A DNA stretch of 64,000 nucleotides from positions 248,001 to 312,000 of the forward strand of contig CAVRXD010000053.1 of assembly GCA_963725065.1 (NCBI GenBank), read 5' to 3'. Under the pieces are notes generated by a model. The model was not told where the DNA came from and did not search any database. It worked only from the letters and a program-made list of their open reading frames with translations. The stretch is from VAZQ01 sp963725065. GTDB lineage: Bacteria > Pseudomonadota > Alphaproteobacteria > Rhizobiales > Xanthobacteraceae. Numbering within the stretch: position 1 is the stretch's first letter; every line of letters starts with the position of its first letter. A program made the position numbers and the translations under genes. Below, piece by piece: positions 34,473-43,327 of this stretch.

Positions 34473-36191
34473 ATGAGCCCAAGCCGAACGGCATTGGCAA
34501 TCGCGGGCGCGTGCGCGCTTGCAGCCAGCAGCGTGGATCTCGCGACGGCCCAGGAGGTGAAGCAGGAGGCGCGGCCGGCCGCACGGCCCAGCCTCACGCC
34601 CAGCAATGTCACCCAGGACATGCTCAATCGCGCCGCGAGCGACGGCAACAACTTCCTGCACACCAACGGCGACTACACGCAGAGGCGCTATCACCCCGCT
34701 GCGCAGATCAACGCCTCCAACGTCCGCCGCCTGCGTCCGGCCTGGATCTTCCAGACCGAGGTCAAGGAATTGATGGAGACCTCGCCCATCATCGTCAACG
34801 GCGTGATGTATGTCACGACCTCGTTCAGCCAAGTCTACGCGCTCAACGCGCAGACCGGCGAGCAGCTGTGGTACTACAAGCAGCCGCTCGGACCGATCAC
34901 GACCTATTGCTGCGGGCCGAACAATCGCGGCGTCGCGGTCGCCGAGGACAAGGTCTATCTCGCCACCCTCGACGCCAAGCTGGTCGCGCTCGACGCCAAG
35001 ACCGGCAACAAGGTGTGGCAGACCGATATCGCCGATCCGGAGCTCGGCTACAGCGAGACGATGGCTCCGACCGTCGTCAAGGGCAAAGTGCTCATCGGCA
35101 CCAACGGCGGCGAATACGGCATCCGCGGATTCGTGAAGGCGTACGACGCCAAGGACGGCAAGCTGCTGTGGACGTTCGACACCATCCCGGAGAATTCGGT
35201 CGGGGTCTGGGCGGAGAAGGACGCCACCGGCCGCGACATGAAACGCAATATCCAGGCCGAGAAGGACCAGCTCGCCAAGACCGGCGATCCCTACAAGACG
35301 CTGGGCGGTGGCGTATGGCAGAACCCCGCGGTCGATCTCGCCACCAATCGCATCTTTTTCGTCGTCGGCAATCCGTCGCCCGACCTCGATGGCTCGCTGC
35401 GGCCGGGCGACAACCTCTACACCGACTCGCTCGTCTCGCTCGATCTCGACACCGGCAAATACGTCTGCCACCTCCAGTACATCGCCCACGACGTCTGGGA
35501 TCTGGACGCGGTCAGCCCGCCGGTCCTGGTCGACGTGCGCGACAAGAGCGGAAAGCTGATCCCCGGCGTCCTGCACGCCGGCAAGACCGGGCACGTCTAT
35601 GTCCACGACCGCAAGGACTGCAGCCTGATCCGCTTCTCCGACGCGATGATCCCGCAGGAGAACATGTGGACGCTGCCGACGGCACAGGGCGCGCGCATGC
35701 TGCCCGGCGCCAATGGCGGCGTGGAGTGGTCGCCGATGGCGGTCAATCCGCAACTCGGGCTGAGCTATGCCATCAACCTGCACCAGCCCATGACCTACCA
35801 GGTGCAGAGCTCGCCCTATCCCGGCGGCAAGCTCTGGCTCGGCGGCGCCTTCAAGGTGATCCCCAGCGAGGAGCAGTGGGGCAACATCACCGCGGTCGAC
35901 TACAACACCGGCAAGATCCGCTGGCAGGTGAAGACGCCGCAGCCGATGATCGGCGGCGTGCTCGCGACCGCCGGCGGGGTTGTCTTCACCGGCGAGGGCA
36001 ACGGCAAATTCAACGCCTATGACGCGCGCAACGGCAAGGTGCTCTGGACGTTCAATGCCGGCGCCGGCGTCAACGCGCCGCCATCCACCTACACCGTCGG
36101 CGGCAAGCAGTACGTCGTGGTCGCCGCCGGCGGCAACGTCCAGCTCGACTTCAAGCGCGGCAATAGCATCATTGCCTTCACGTTGGACTGA
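34473..36191 (+). CDS. PQQ-dependent alcohol dehydrogenase 1, lanthanide-type signature
   Basis: A 572-residue periplasmic quinoprotein with an eight-bladed propeller. Residues 1-27 form a signal peptide (ending TAQ). The vicinal disulfide Cys146-Cys147 (TTYCCGPNN) covers PQQ; metal ligands Glu214 (GGEYGIRGF) and Asn300 (VVGNPSPD) are present. The catalytic Asp343 is followed by Asp345 in VWDLDAV; the second Asp is the mark of lanthanide-using enzymes (XoxF, ExaF, PedH), while calcium enzymes have Ala or Ser there. It passes electrons to the cytochrome encoded immediately downstream. Confidence 0.9.
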   Translation: MSPSRTALAIAGACALAASSVDLATAQEVKQEARPAARPSLTPSNVTQDMLNRAASDGNNFLHTNGDYTQRRYHPAAQINASNVRRLRPAWIFQTEVKELMETSPIIVNGVMYVTTSFSQVYALNAQTGEQLWYYKQPLGPITTYCCGPNNRGVAVAEDKVYLATLDAKLVALDAKTGNKVWQTDIADPELGYSETMAPTVVKGKVLIGTNGGEYGIRGFVKAYDAKDGKLLWTFDTIPENSVGVWAEKDATGRDMKRNIQAEKDQLAKTGDPYKTLGGGVWQNPAVDLATNRIFFVVGNPSPDLDGSLRPGDNLYTDSLVSLDLDTGKYVCHLQYIAHDVWDLDAVSPPVLVDVRDKSGKLIPGVLHAGKTGHVYVHDRKDCSLIRFSDAMIPQENMWTLPTAQGARMLPGANGGVEWSPMAVNPQLGLSYAINLHQPMTYQVQSSPYPGGKLWLGGAFKVIPSEEQWGNITAVDYNTGKIRWQVKTPQPMIGGVLATAGGVVFTGEGNGKFNAYDARNGKVLWTFNAGAGVNAPPSTYTVGGKQYVVVAAGGNVQLDFKRGNSIIAFTLD

Positions 36192-36827
36192 ATGCGCCGA
36201 AGCAACACGCGCAAAGCCATAGGCGTTACGCAGACGGGGCCGCTGGGCCCCGTCTTTTTCATTGCCGTTCTCGGCACGCTCTTGCTGCCGGCTCCATCAC
36301 CTGCGCAGACGATCGAGGAGAAAGCGCAACTGTGCGCGGCCTGCCACGGCGAGAACGGCATTCCGCAGGAGAAGACCACGCCGGTGATCTGGGGACAGTA
36401 CCAGGGCTATCTCTATCTCGAGCTGCGCGACTACAAGTCCGGCGCGCGCAAGAACGACATCATGTCGCCCCTGGCCGAAACGCTGGCGCGCGAGGACATG
36501 ATGGCGCTGGCGCTCTATTTTTCGCAAAAGCGATGGCCCGACCTGCAACAGCCGGCGGCGCCGCCGGATGTCGCGGCCAGGGCGATCCGCGCCAATGGCT
36601 CGGTCGGGTGTACCGGCTGCCACCAGGGCCAATACCAGGGCGAAGGCACCCAGCCTCGCGTCGCCGGCCAATACCGGGAATACCTCCAGCAGACGATGCT
36701 GGACTTCCGCACGCGCGCCCGCGGCAATAATCCCGGCATGACCGATCTGATGCTGGCGACCTCGGAGGCCGACATCGCGGCGCTGGCGCAATACATGGCC
36801 GGGCTGCAATACCTGTCCGGGCAGTAG
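36192..36827 (+). CDS. Diheme c-type cytochrome
   Basis: A 211-residue exported cytochrome c4-like protein. The first heme site is CAACH soon after the signal peptide, and the second is CTGCH near residue 139; Met residues (IMSPLA, GMTDLML) supply the axial ligands. The ATG directly follows the stop of the PQQ dehydrogenase, so the pair is meant to be co-expressed, with this protein as electron acceptor. Oddly, a perfect intrinsic terminator lies inside codons 14-23. No ATG, GTG or TTG follows the hairpin before the mature protein, so the start at 36192 stands. Confidence 0.88.
   Translation: MRRSNTRKAIGVTQTGPLGPVFFIAVLGTLLLPAPSPAQTIEEKAQLCAACHGENGIPQEKTTPVIWGQYQGYLYLELRDYKSGARKNDIMSPLAETLAREDMMALALYFSQKRWPDLQQPAAPPDVAARAIRANGSVGCTGCHQGQYQGEGTQPRVAGQYREYLQQTMLDFRTRARGNNPGMTDLMLATSEADIAALAQYMAGLQYLSGQ
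36232..36259 (+). terminator. Intrinsic terminator hairpin inside the cytochrome signal-peptide codons
   Basis: AGACGGGGCC and GGCCCCGTCT form a perfect ten-base stem around the loop GCTG, ending in a run of T at 36255-36259. This is the best rho-independent terminator in the window. It begins 41 bases behind the dehydrogenase stop and would end most transcripts before the cytochrome unless translation of the overlapping codons prevents folding. Confidence 0.75.
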
Positions 36828-36832
36828 GTGGA

Positions 36833-37780
36833 TCACCTCGCGCCGAGCTTCTCGCGGATGCTGTCATTGGCAGCGAGGTCGCGCGCGCGCTTTCCGCTGT
36901 TGTCGGCAATGGAGCGATCCGCGCCGCGGCCGAGGAGGAGATCGACGATCTCGCCGTGGCCGAGTTCGGCAGCGATCATCAGCGCGGTGCGGCCGCGGTT
37001 GTCGATCGCGTCGATGGGCGCGCCGGCACCGAGCAGCAGCTCGACGACATCCATGGCGGCGCGGGCGCCGACGCCGTCCTCGCTGCCCGCCGCCCACATC
37101 AGCGCGGTCAGGTCGTTGCCGTAGGCGCGCCGGGGATCGACGCCGGCCTCGAGCAGGCGGCGGACGATGAGCGCAAACCCGCGCCCGGCGGCATAGGTCA
37201 TGGCCGCCTTGCCGGTCGTGTCCACGACATCGGGATCGGCGCCCGCGGCGATGAGCTGATCGAGGATGCGACCGCTGCCTTTGAAGGCGGCCGCCGCAAG
37301 CGGGGTGACGCCCGATGGGCCCGCGAGGTTCGGATCGGCACGCCGCGTCAGCAGCATCGCAACGCTGGCCTGCCGCTCGTTCTCGACCGCGGCGTAAAGC
37401 GCAGTCGCACCGGCGAGATTGCGCGCGTCGAGCGGCGCGCCCCGCGCCACCAGGAAATCGACCAGCGCCACGTGTCCGGCCCGCGCCGCACGCGCCAGCG
37501 CCATGGCGCCGAGCCGGTCACGTGCGGCAAGCGATGCACCCGCGTCGAGCAGACGGCGCGCCAGCGGCAGGCAGCCGGAATCGGCGGCCGCGAACAGCAC
37601 GAGATTGAGCTCGGTCGACTTGGCCTCGGGCTTGATCAGGTCGAGCCTGCGTTCGAGCTCGCGGCAGGTGGGAGCCGTGGCCACTCCTGCCGGCGCGGCC
37701 GAGGCCGCATGCGCAAGCAGACACGCGGCGACGATCGAACCCGCCAGGACAACGCGACCTATGGAATTCAGCGGGGCCAT
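36833..37780 (-). CDS. Exported ankyrin-repeat protein
   Basis: A 315-residue protein with a signal peptide (IGRVVLAGSIVAACLLAHAA, cleaved after ASA) followed by about six ankyrin repeats (for example GMALARAARAGHVALVDFLV-like units, GATALYAAVENERQASVAML, GRTALMIAAELGHGEIVDLL). Ankyrin stacks bind proteins. The ATG at 37780 sets the signal peptide close to the N-terminus; the longer upstream reading is unlikely. It lies between two PQQ dehydrogenase modules, convergent with the first and divergent from the second, so a periplasmic scaffold or chaperone role is conceivable but unproven. Confidence 0.82.
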   Translation of the reverse strand: MAPLNSIGRVVLAGSIVAACLLAHAASAAPAGVATAPTCRELERRLDLIKPEAKSTELNLVLFAAADSGCLPLARRLLDAGASLAARDRLGAMALARAARAGHVALVDFLVARGAPLDARNLAGATALYAAVENERQASVAMLLTRRADPNLAGPSGVTPLAAAAFKGSGRILDQLIAAGADPDVVDTTGKAAMTYAAGRGFALIVRRLLEAGVDPRRAYGNDLTALMWAAGSEDGVGARAAMDVVELLLGAGAPIDAIDNRGRTALMIAAELGHGEIVDLLLGRGADRSIADNSGKRARDLAANDSIREKLGAR

Positions 37781-38021
37781 GGCCGGCAAGACATTCCATG
37801 GTCGGTGGGCCGCTGTCCAGGCGACCGGCGCTAGCTTCGTCGTCGCAACCATCCCCGGCTCCCTCCAGAGATGCGGCCGTCGGTGCGGCACCCATGCGGT
37901 CCTGGCATTGCTCGGGCGAAGCGCCCCGTATACCCTCGATGCCAAGCGCTTTTCTGGCACGTGCGAACGCCAGCAAGATCAAACAAGCGTCTTTCAAGAA
38001 GCGTCCCTGGGGAGGTCAATC

Positions 38022-39779
38022 ATGCGACACATCCGCAAGCTTTCCGGCATCGCGGTTCTCGCCGGCGCCTCGGCCGCCGCGATCGCAGCGTCCGCGTTCG
38101 CGGCCGAATACTCGATGACGGTCAATCGCGACCGGCTGATCAACGCGCAGAACGAGCCGCAGAACTGGCTGATGATGAATGGCGACTACGGCTCGATGCG
38201 CTATTCCAAGCTCACCCAGTTCAATCGCGACAACGTCAAGAATCTGCGGATGGTCTGGGCGCTGGCGCTCGGCGGCATGCAGGACGTCGGCCAGAACGGT
38301 CCCGAGAACGAAGTCAATCCGTTGATCGACAACGGCTTCATGTACACCACCGATGGCTGGGGCACGGTCTACAAGATCGACGCCCGCAATCCGAACAAGG
38401 GCGAGTTCGTCTGGATCAGCGATTCCGGCGTCCGCCACGAGGGCAATGTCCCGCGCACGCGCGGCATCGCGCTGTGGGACGACCTCGTGATCGCCAACCT
38501 GCCTGACGGCCGGGTGATCGCCATCAACCGCGACTCCGGCGAGATCGTCTGGGACAAGCAGGTCGCCAAGGCGAACGAATTCGGCAGCAAGGAAAAATTC
38601 CTCACCGCCCCGATCACCGCCGAAGGCAAGGTTCTGGTCGCCAACGGCGCGGGCGACGCGCAGACCCGCGGCTGGCTCGCGGCGCTCGACGTCAAGACCG
38701 GCAACGAGCTCTGGCGCTGGTATGTCGTGCCCAAGCCCGGCGACCCCGGCAGCGAGACCTGGAAGGACAAGACCAACGCCTGGAAGACCGGCGGCGGCGG
38801 GCTGTGGCAGACCGGATCCTACGACCCCTCGTCAAAGCTCACGGTATGGGGCACCGGCAATCCGGTTCCGATCTACGATCCGCAGGCGCGGCCGGGCGAC
38901 AATCTCTACACCAACTCCGCGGTCGCGCTCGATATCGAGAGCGGCAAGCTCGCCTGGTATTTCCAGTACACGCCGAACGATTCGTGGGACTACGACGAGA
39001 ACGGCATCCACCTGCTGTACGACACCACGATCAACGGCGAGAACCGCAAGGCCGTCGCCCACTTCGGACGCAACGGCTTCTTCTACACGCTCGATCGCAC
39101 CAACGGCAGCTTCATCAGGAGCGGGCAATACGTCAACGACTTGAACTGGACCAAGGGCATCGATCCCAAGACCGGCAAGCCGCTGGAATACGATCCGAAG
39201 CTCGACGTTCAGCAATACGTCACCGAAGCCCGTGCGTTGCGTGGCGACGGGATGAAGCGCGCCTGCCCGACCTGGCACGGCGGCGTCGCGCACCAGCCGG
39301 TGGCGTATAATCCGGTCAAGAAGATCGCCTACGGCGTCGGCATCGAGGGCTGCTTCACCCAGAACGGCGCCATGGTCGCCTACAAGTCGCCCGATGGCGG
39401 CATCGATACCCAGAAGAGCGAGAAGCGCACCTATACCAGCGATCTCTACTACGGCTCCATCACCGCCTTCGACACCGTCAACCACAAGGTTATCGCGAAG
39501 GCCATCACCGACATCGAGATCCGTTCGGGCGCGCTGGTCACCGCCGGCGGCGTGGTGTTCACCGCGCTGCAGGACGGATGGGTGATTGCCTACAACGACG
39601 AAACGCTGGAGGAACTCTGGCGCTTCAATGTCGGCACCCCGCTCAAGGGCGCGCCGGTGACCTACGCGATCGGACCCAAGCAATATCTCGCGGTGCAGAC
39701 CAGCGGCCGTCACCTGCATCCGGTGAAGTTCGACAAGCTGGAGAACTCGAGCTACCTGTTCGTCTTCGCCCTGAACTGA
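38022..39779 (+). CDS. PQQ-dependent alcohol dehydrogenase 2, divergent lanthanide-type
   Basis: A 585-residue exported quinoprotein (signal peptide to about residue 28, AFAAE). The propeller carries repeated tryptophan-docking motifs. Asp323 and Asp325 in SWDYDENG form the Asp-X-Asp lanthanide signature, and Asn280 (GTGNPVP) is a metal ligand. Two features differ from copy 1: the vicinal Cys pair is missing (NVPRTRGIA in its place), and the metal Glu is replaced by Asp212 (NGAGDAQTRGW). GGGGAGG lies before the ATG. A convergent single-heme cytochrome gene follows. It oxidises an alcohol or aldehyde of unknown identity. Confidence 0.87.
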   Translation: MRHIRKLSGIAVLAGASAAAIAASAFAAEYSMTVNRDRLINAQNEPQNWLMMNGDYGSMRYSKLTQFNRDNVKNLRMVWALALGGMQDVGQNGPENEVNPLIDNGFMYTTDGWGTVYKIDARNPNKGEFVWISDSGVRHEGNVPRTRGIALWDDLVIANLPDGRVIAINRDSGEIVWDKQVAKANEFGSKEKFLTAPITAEGKVLVANGAGDAQTRGWLAALDVKTGNELWRWYVVPKPGDPGSETWKDKTNAWKTGGGGLWQTGSYDPSSKLTVWGTGNPVPIYDPQARPGDNLYTNSAVALDIESGKLAWYFQYTPNDSWDYDENGIHLLYDTTINGENRKAVAHFGRNGFFYTLDRTNGSFIRSGQYVNDLNWTKGIDPKTGKPLEYDPKLDVQQYVTEARALRGDGMKRACPTWHGGVAHQPVAYNPVKKIAYGVGIEGCFTQNGAMVAYKSPDGGIDTQKSEKRTYTSDLYYGSITAFDTVNHKVIAKAITDIEIRSGALVTAGGVVFTALQDGWVIAYNDETLEELWRFNVGTPLKGAPVTYAIGPKQYLAVQTSGRHLHPVKFDKLENSSYLFVFALN

Positions 39780-39803
39780 TCTGACGGGCCCGACGGGTTT
39801 GCA

Positions 39804-39837
39804 GGGTGGGCACGGCGCTACGTGCGTTTGCCCACCC
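39804..39837. repeat. Hairpin between convergent dehydrogenase and cytochrome genes
   Basis: GGGTGGGCA and TGCCCACCC form a perfect nine-base stem around 16 bases. There is no T-run on either side, so it is more likely a transcript-end-stabilising repeat than an intrinsic terminator. Confidence 0.45.
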
Positions 39838-39862
39838 ACGGCATCCGGGATGCGAGAGCCGC

Positions 39863-40384
39863 CTACTTCGCGAACTCGCTGCAGGCTTCGACGTCCGAGC
39901 CCCAATAATCGATGCACTTGGCGCGATCCATCGGGCCCTGGCCGATGACTTTCGCGAACATGAAGTCGGCGATGGCATCGATCTCGCGCGCCTGCAATGT
40001 CGCCGGCGGATCGGGCATCTGCAGCTTGGGTGATCTGATGTCGGCCTGCTTGAGGCCGTAGCAGCGCCCGTCGCTGTAGGCGAACTTGTCGAACGGCGGC
40101 ATCCCGCTGCCGGGTCGCCCGCACTTGATGAGCAGGATCAAGGTTTCGCGGTCGAGTACGGATTCCCGCAGGTTGGCGCCGTCGGGCATCTGGCTGTCGA
40201 GCTTGCGCCCGTCGCCTGCCCAGCCGTGGCACGCCTGGCAGTTGCCCTTCTGGCGAAACAGCCGCGCGCCGGCCGCGATATCCGCCGGATCCGGGGCCTG
40301 TGCATGCGCGGCCGAGCCAAATAGCAATGCACCCGTCACGGCGATGATGGCGACAGGCAGGCTTCGTTTCAGCGCGCTGTTCAT
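39863..40384 (-). CDS. c-type cytochrome, probable partner of PQQ-ADH 2
   Basis: A 173-residue exported monoheme cytochrome. The signal peptide (SLPVAIIAVTGALLFGSA) is followed by the heme site CQACH at about residue 49, and GSGMPPFDKF gives the axial Met. The tail contains extra Cys residues (GRCYGLK, KCIDYWG, EACSEF) that could form disulfides. It is convergent with the PQQ dehydrogenase 2 gene at 84 bases distance, a usual arrangement for the XoxG/ExaB-like electron acceptor. The ATG at 40384 fits the signal peptide. Confidence 0.83.
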   Translation of the reverse strand: MNSALKRSLPVAIIAVTGALLFGSAAHAQAPDPADIAAGARLFRQKGNCQACHGWAGDGRKLDSQMPDGANLRESVLDRETLILLIKCGRPGSGMPPFDKFAYSDGRCYGLKQADIRSPKLQMPDPPATLQAREIDAIADFMFAKVIGQGPMDRAKCIDYWGSDVEACSEFAK

Positions 40385-40508
40385 AGGGGTACCCACGGGC
40401 AGGCCGATCGGGTCTGCAATCCTAGAGTTAAATCGCGCCGAGTTGAATCGCCATTTCGCGGTTGGGAAACATTGGCAGCCGCCCCAGCGACAGGTACCGT
40501 GCGCAATC

Positions 40509-41252
40509 ATGCGATCTGCCGCTGCGCTGCTGCTGGGCCTGTTCTGCTGGTCGTCGGCCACCGCTGCCGAGGATCTGCGGCGCGCCACCGTCTGGGACCT
40601 CAAGCTCGGGATGCCGGTATCCGCGCAGCCCGCGTCCGACCAGTTTCGCGGATTCGCCTGCGGCTCGAACGGCGGCGCTCCGCGCCGGCAATTGAGCGGC
40701 TGGGATGATTTCCGGCGCTGCGATGCGGAAGCGAACGGACTGCGCGAGGTCTATTTCGAATACGACGACGAATACGAATACATCGCGCGCGCCCGCGACC
40801 TGCCGCGCGAGGTATCGCGCTGGGCCGGTACGACCGAGGCCGGCTTTCCGGTGGTGGTGTCGGCGCTGTTTGATGACGGCGGCGTGCTCAAGGGCATCCG
40901 GGTCGTGACCGATTCCCGCCCCGAGTACCGCACCGACACCGCCGATGCCAATCTGCGCAAGCGCGCGGACGCCTATCTGTTCGGCGGCCTCATGGCCGCG
41001 CGTCACGGCATCGAGCCCGCGCGCGACTGCGTGTCGCTGCCGGCAGCCGAAGGCGAGAGCGCCGTCGGCGAGCTGTTCGTCAAGCAATCCTGTGAGCTGG
41101 CCGACGCATCGCGCGGCCGCAGGGTCGTCGTGCGCGCCAATTATTTCCGCAAGACCGGTCAGAGCGGCGTCAACCCGCAACTACCGACGCAACTGACCCA
41201 GGGTCAGTTCGAAAGCTCGGCGCGGCTGGACATCAGCGTCAGCCCGCCGTGA
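40509..41252 (+). CDS. Hypothetical exported protein
   Basis: A 247-residue protein with a short signal peptide (AAALLLGLFCWSSATAAED) and no recognised domain. The mature part opens with VWDLKLGMPVSAQP, has Cys residues in GFACGSNGG, FRRCD, ARDCVSLP and KQSCEL that could form two disulfides, and a YFEYDDEYEYIAR acidic-aromatic stretch. It resembles exported proteins of unknown role in related bacteria. It is divergent from the cytochrome gene, so it may share that promoter region. Confidence 0.7.
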   Translation: MRSAAALLLGLFCWSSATAAEDLRRATVWDLKLGMPVSAQPASDQFRGFACGSNGGAPRRQLSGWDDFRRCDAEANGLREVYFEYDDEYEYIARARDLPREVSRWAGTTEAGFPVVVSALFDDGGVLKGIRVVTDSRPEYRTDTADANLRKRADAYLFGGLMAARHGIEPARDCVSLPAAEGESAVGELFVKQSCELADASRGRRVVVRANYFRKTGQSGVNPQLPTQLTQGQFESSARLDISVSPP

Positions 41253-41283
41253 TCGTCCGAGACACGATTCCGGGGAATAACCT

Positions 41284-42069
41284 TCACTCATGCCTGACCG
41301 TGCCATCCGGCATCGCGGTCGCCCGGAAGAGCGCGCCTTCGAGCCTGGTTTCGTACATGTTGGCGCGCCGGAAGTTGGCGCCGGCAAGCACGGCCCGGGA
41401 CAGGTCGGCGCCGCGAAAATTCGCGCCGAGCGCATTGACCCCGCTGAGATCGGCGCCGACGAAGCTCGCCTCGATCGCCTCAACACCCATCAGCCGCGCC
41501 TCCTTGAGCGCGGCCGCGTCGAAGCGGGCGCCGCGCAGGAACGCGAAATCAAGCGCGGCCGCGCTCAAGTCCGCGCCGGTCAGGATCGCGTCCGCCAGCC
41601 GCGCCTTGCGCAGGTCGACGTTGCGCAGCGTCGCCTTGGTGAAATCGGCACGGGTGAGTCGCGCGACGCCCATCAGTGCGTCGGTCAGATCGGCGCCCGC
41701 GAGCTTCGCCCCGTCCAGAACAGCGGCATAGAGCATGGCGTCGCGCAGCACGGCGCCGGCAAGGTCCGCCCGGCTCAGATTGGCCTTGTTGAGGTTGGCC
41801 CCCGTCAGATCGGCACCTGCGAGCCGCGCCCCTGCCAGCCTGGCGTCGTGAAAATTCGTGTCCTTGAGATTGGCGCCGGTGAGATCGGCACCGGACAGGT
41901 CGCGGCGTTTGAAGTTTCCCCCGGCAAGATCGCAGCGCTGGCATTCGCGCGTGCGGCCGGCGAGGAAATCTGCACGCTGATCGGCATGTGCAAGCGTCGA
42001 GGACAGCGCGGCCAGCACGACCAGGCACGCTGCCGTCATGCCTCTCGATGCCGTGATGTCCCTGCTCAT
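41284..42069 (-). CDS. Exported pentapeptide-repeat protein
   Basis: A 261-residue protein with a signal peptide (MTAACLVVLAALSSTLAHA) and some 35 pentapeptide units of the A(D/N)LXX kind, such as LSGADLTGANLKDTNF and LAGADLTGANLNKANL, making a right-handed square helix of beta turns. The CQRC pair after the signal could bind a metal or form a disulfide. Such helices are binding surfaces; some mimic DNA. The start may be the ATG at 42069 or at 42039; the second would shorten the signal peptide. Confidence 0.85.
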   Translation of the reverse strand: MSRDITASRGMTAACLVVLAALSSTLAHADQRADFLAGRTRECQRCDLAGGNFKRRDLSGADLTGANLKDTNFHDARLAGARLAGADLTGANLNKANLSRADLAGAVLRDAMLYAAVLDGAKLAGADLTDALMGVARLTRADFTKATLRNVDLRKARLADAILTGADLSAAALDFAFLRGARFDAAALKEARLMGVEAIEASFVGADLSGVNALGANFRGADLSRAVLAGANFRRANMYETRLEGALFRATAMPDGTVRHE

Positions 42070-42173
42070 GCTGCCAATCTTAGCACCGCTCGCCGGCCCG
42101 GCCCCGGCGCGCATTGTCCGATCATGCCCGAACGATGTAAATTGCTCGGCGCAAGCCGCGCCCGGATGAGCCC

Positions 42174-43293
42174 ATGTCCAGCATTCCGTTCCTGACCACC
42201 GACGGCGACGCGCATGCGCGCGGCCTGGCTCACGGGCGGCGATTCGCGCAGGACATCGCCGCCAATGTCGCGACCTATCTGCGCCGGTTCGCCGCTTCCG
42301 GGCTCGATCGCGATGGCGCTTTCTCCGAGGCCGAGATCTGGTGCCAGGCGATCGCCGAGCAGAGTCCGAGCTACGCCGAGGAAATGCGTGGCATTGCCGA
42401 CGGCTCCGGCCAGAGCGAGCAGGCCATCGCCCTGCTCAATGCGCGCTACGAGCTGGCGTTCACGCTGTTCGGGCAGGAGGCGACGCAACAACGAGCCAGG
42501 GCGGGCGAGCTTCTCGAAATCGGGCCCGACGGCTGCACCACTTTCGGCCTCAAGCCCGAGGTGACCGCAGATCGCCACACCTGGCTCGGCCAGAACTGGG
42601 ACTGGCTGGAAGGCGTGCACGGACGCACCTTCGTCCTGCAGGCGCGGCGAACGGGGCAGCCGAGTTTCGTCTGCCTTACCGAGGCCGGCATCGCGGGCGG
42701 AAAAATGGGCGTCAACGAATGCGGGATCGGCCTGGTCGAGAACGGGCTCGCCTCCAGCCACGATGGCCGCAATCCTTACTGCAAGCCGTTCCACGTGCGT
42801 TGCCGTGAAGTGCTGGATGCGGAACGGCTCGAACAGGCGCTGCGGCCGGTCACCGACACGCCGCGCACCTGTTCGGCGAATTTCGTGATCGGTGCGGCCG
42901 GCGGCGAGATCGTCGATATCGAGTTCGAGCCCCGACCACGTCAGCTACCTTCATCCCGAGGACGGCATCATCACGCATTCCAATCATTTCCTGTCCGCGG
43001 GCCACGGTGAATCGCTGCTGGAAAAGATTTCTCCCAACACGCTCCACCGCGTCGATCGCATGCGGCACCTGCTGGAGCCGCATCGCGGCGCTCTGTCCTT
43101 CGCCCGCATGCGCGCGGCCACCGCCGACCACCTCGGCGCACCATTTGCGATCTGCCGGCATCCCGATCCGAGCCAACCGGAGCCAAAGCGCACCATGACC
43201 GTCGGCGCCGTGCTCATCGATCTCGAGGCGCGCACGATGCACGTGGCGAACGGGCCGCCGTGCGCCAACGATTACGTCGCGTTCGGCCTCTAG
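42174..43293 (+). pseudogene. C45-family autoproteolytic acyltransferase/hydrolase, interrupted by one frameshift
   Basis: A relative of acyl-CoA:6-aminopenicillanate acyltransferase. Gly120-Cys121-Thr-Thr (GPDGCTTFGL) is the self-cleavage site that frees the N-terminal Cys nucleophile, followed by GQNWDW and MGVNECGIGLVENGL. At a CCCC run (42930-42933) one extra C shifts the frame; without it the chain continues EFEPDHVSYLHPEDGIITHS to the stop at 43293, about 372 residues in all, a usual size. Substrates of bacterial members are mostly unknown amides. The high conservation on both sides favours a sequence error. Confidence 0.82.
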
Positions 43294-43327
43294 CGGCGGG
43301 GAGCAGACGAGCCGGCGAGTGCCGGCC

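Noticed and set aside
40138..40332. Minus-strand 64-codon frame within the cytochrome gene
   Set aside because: It is an alternate frame of the cytochrome and carries no heme motif of its own.
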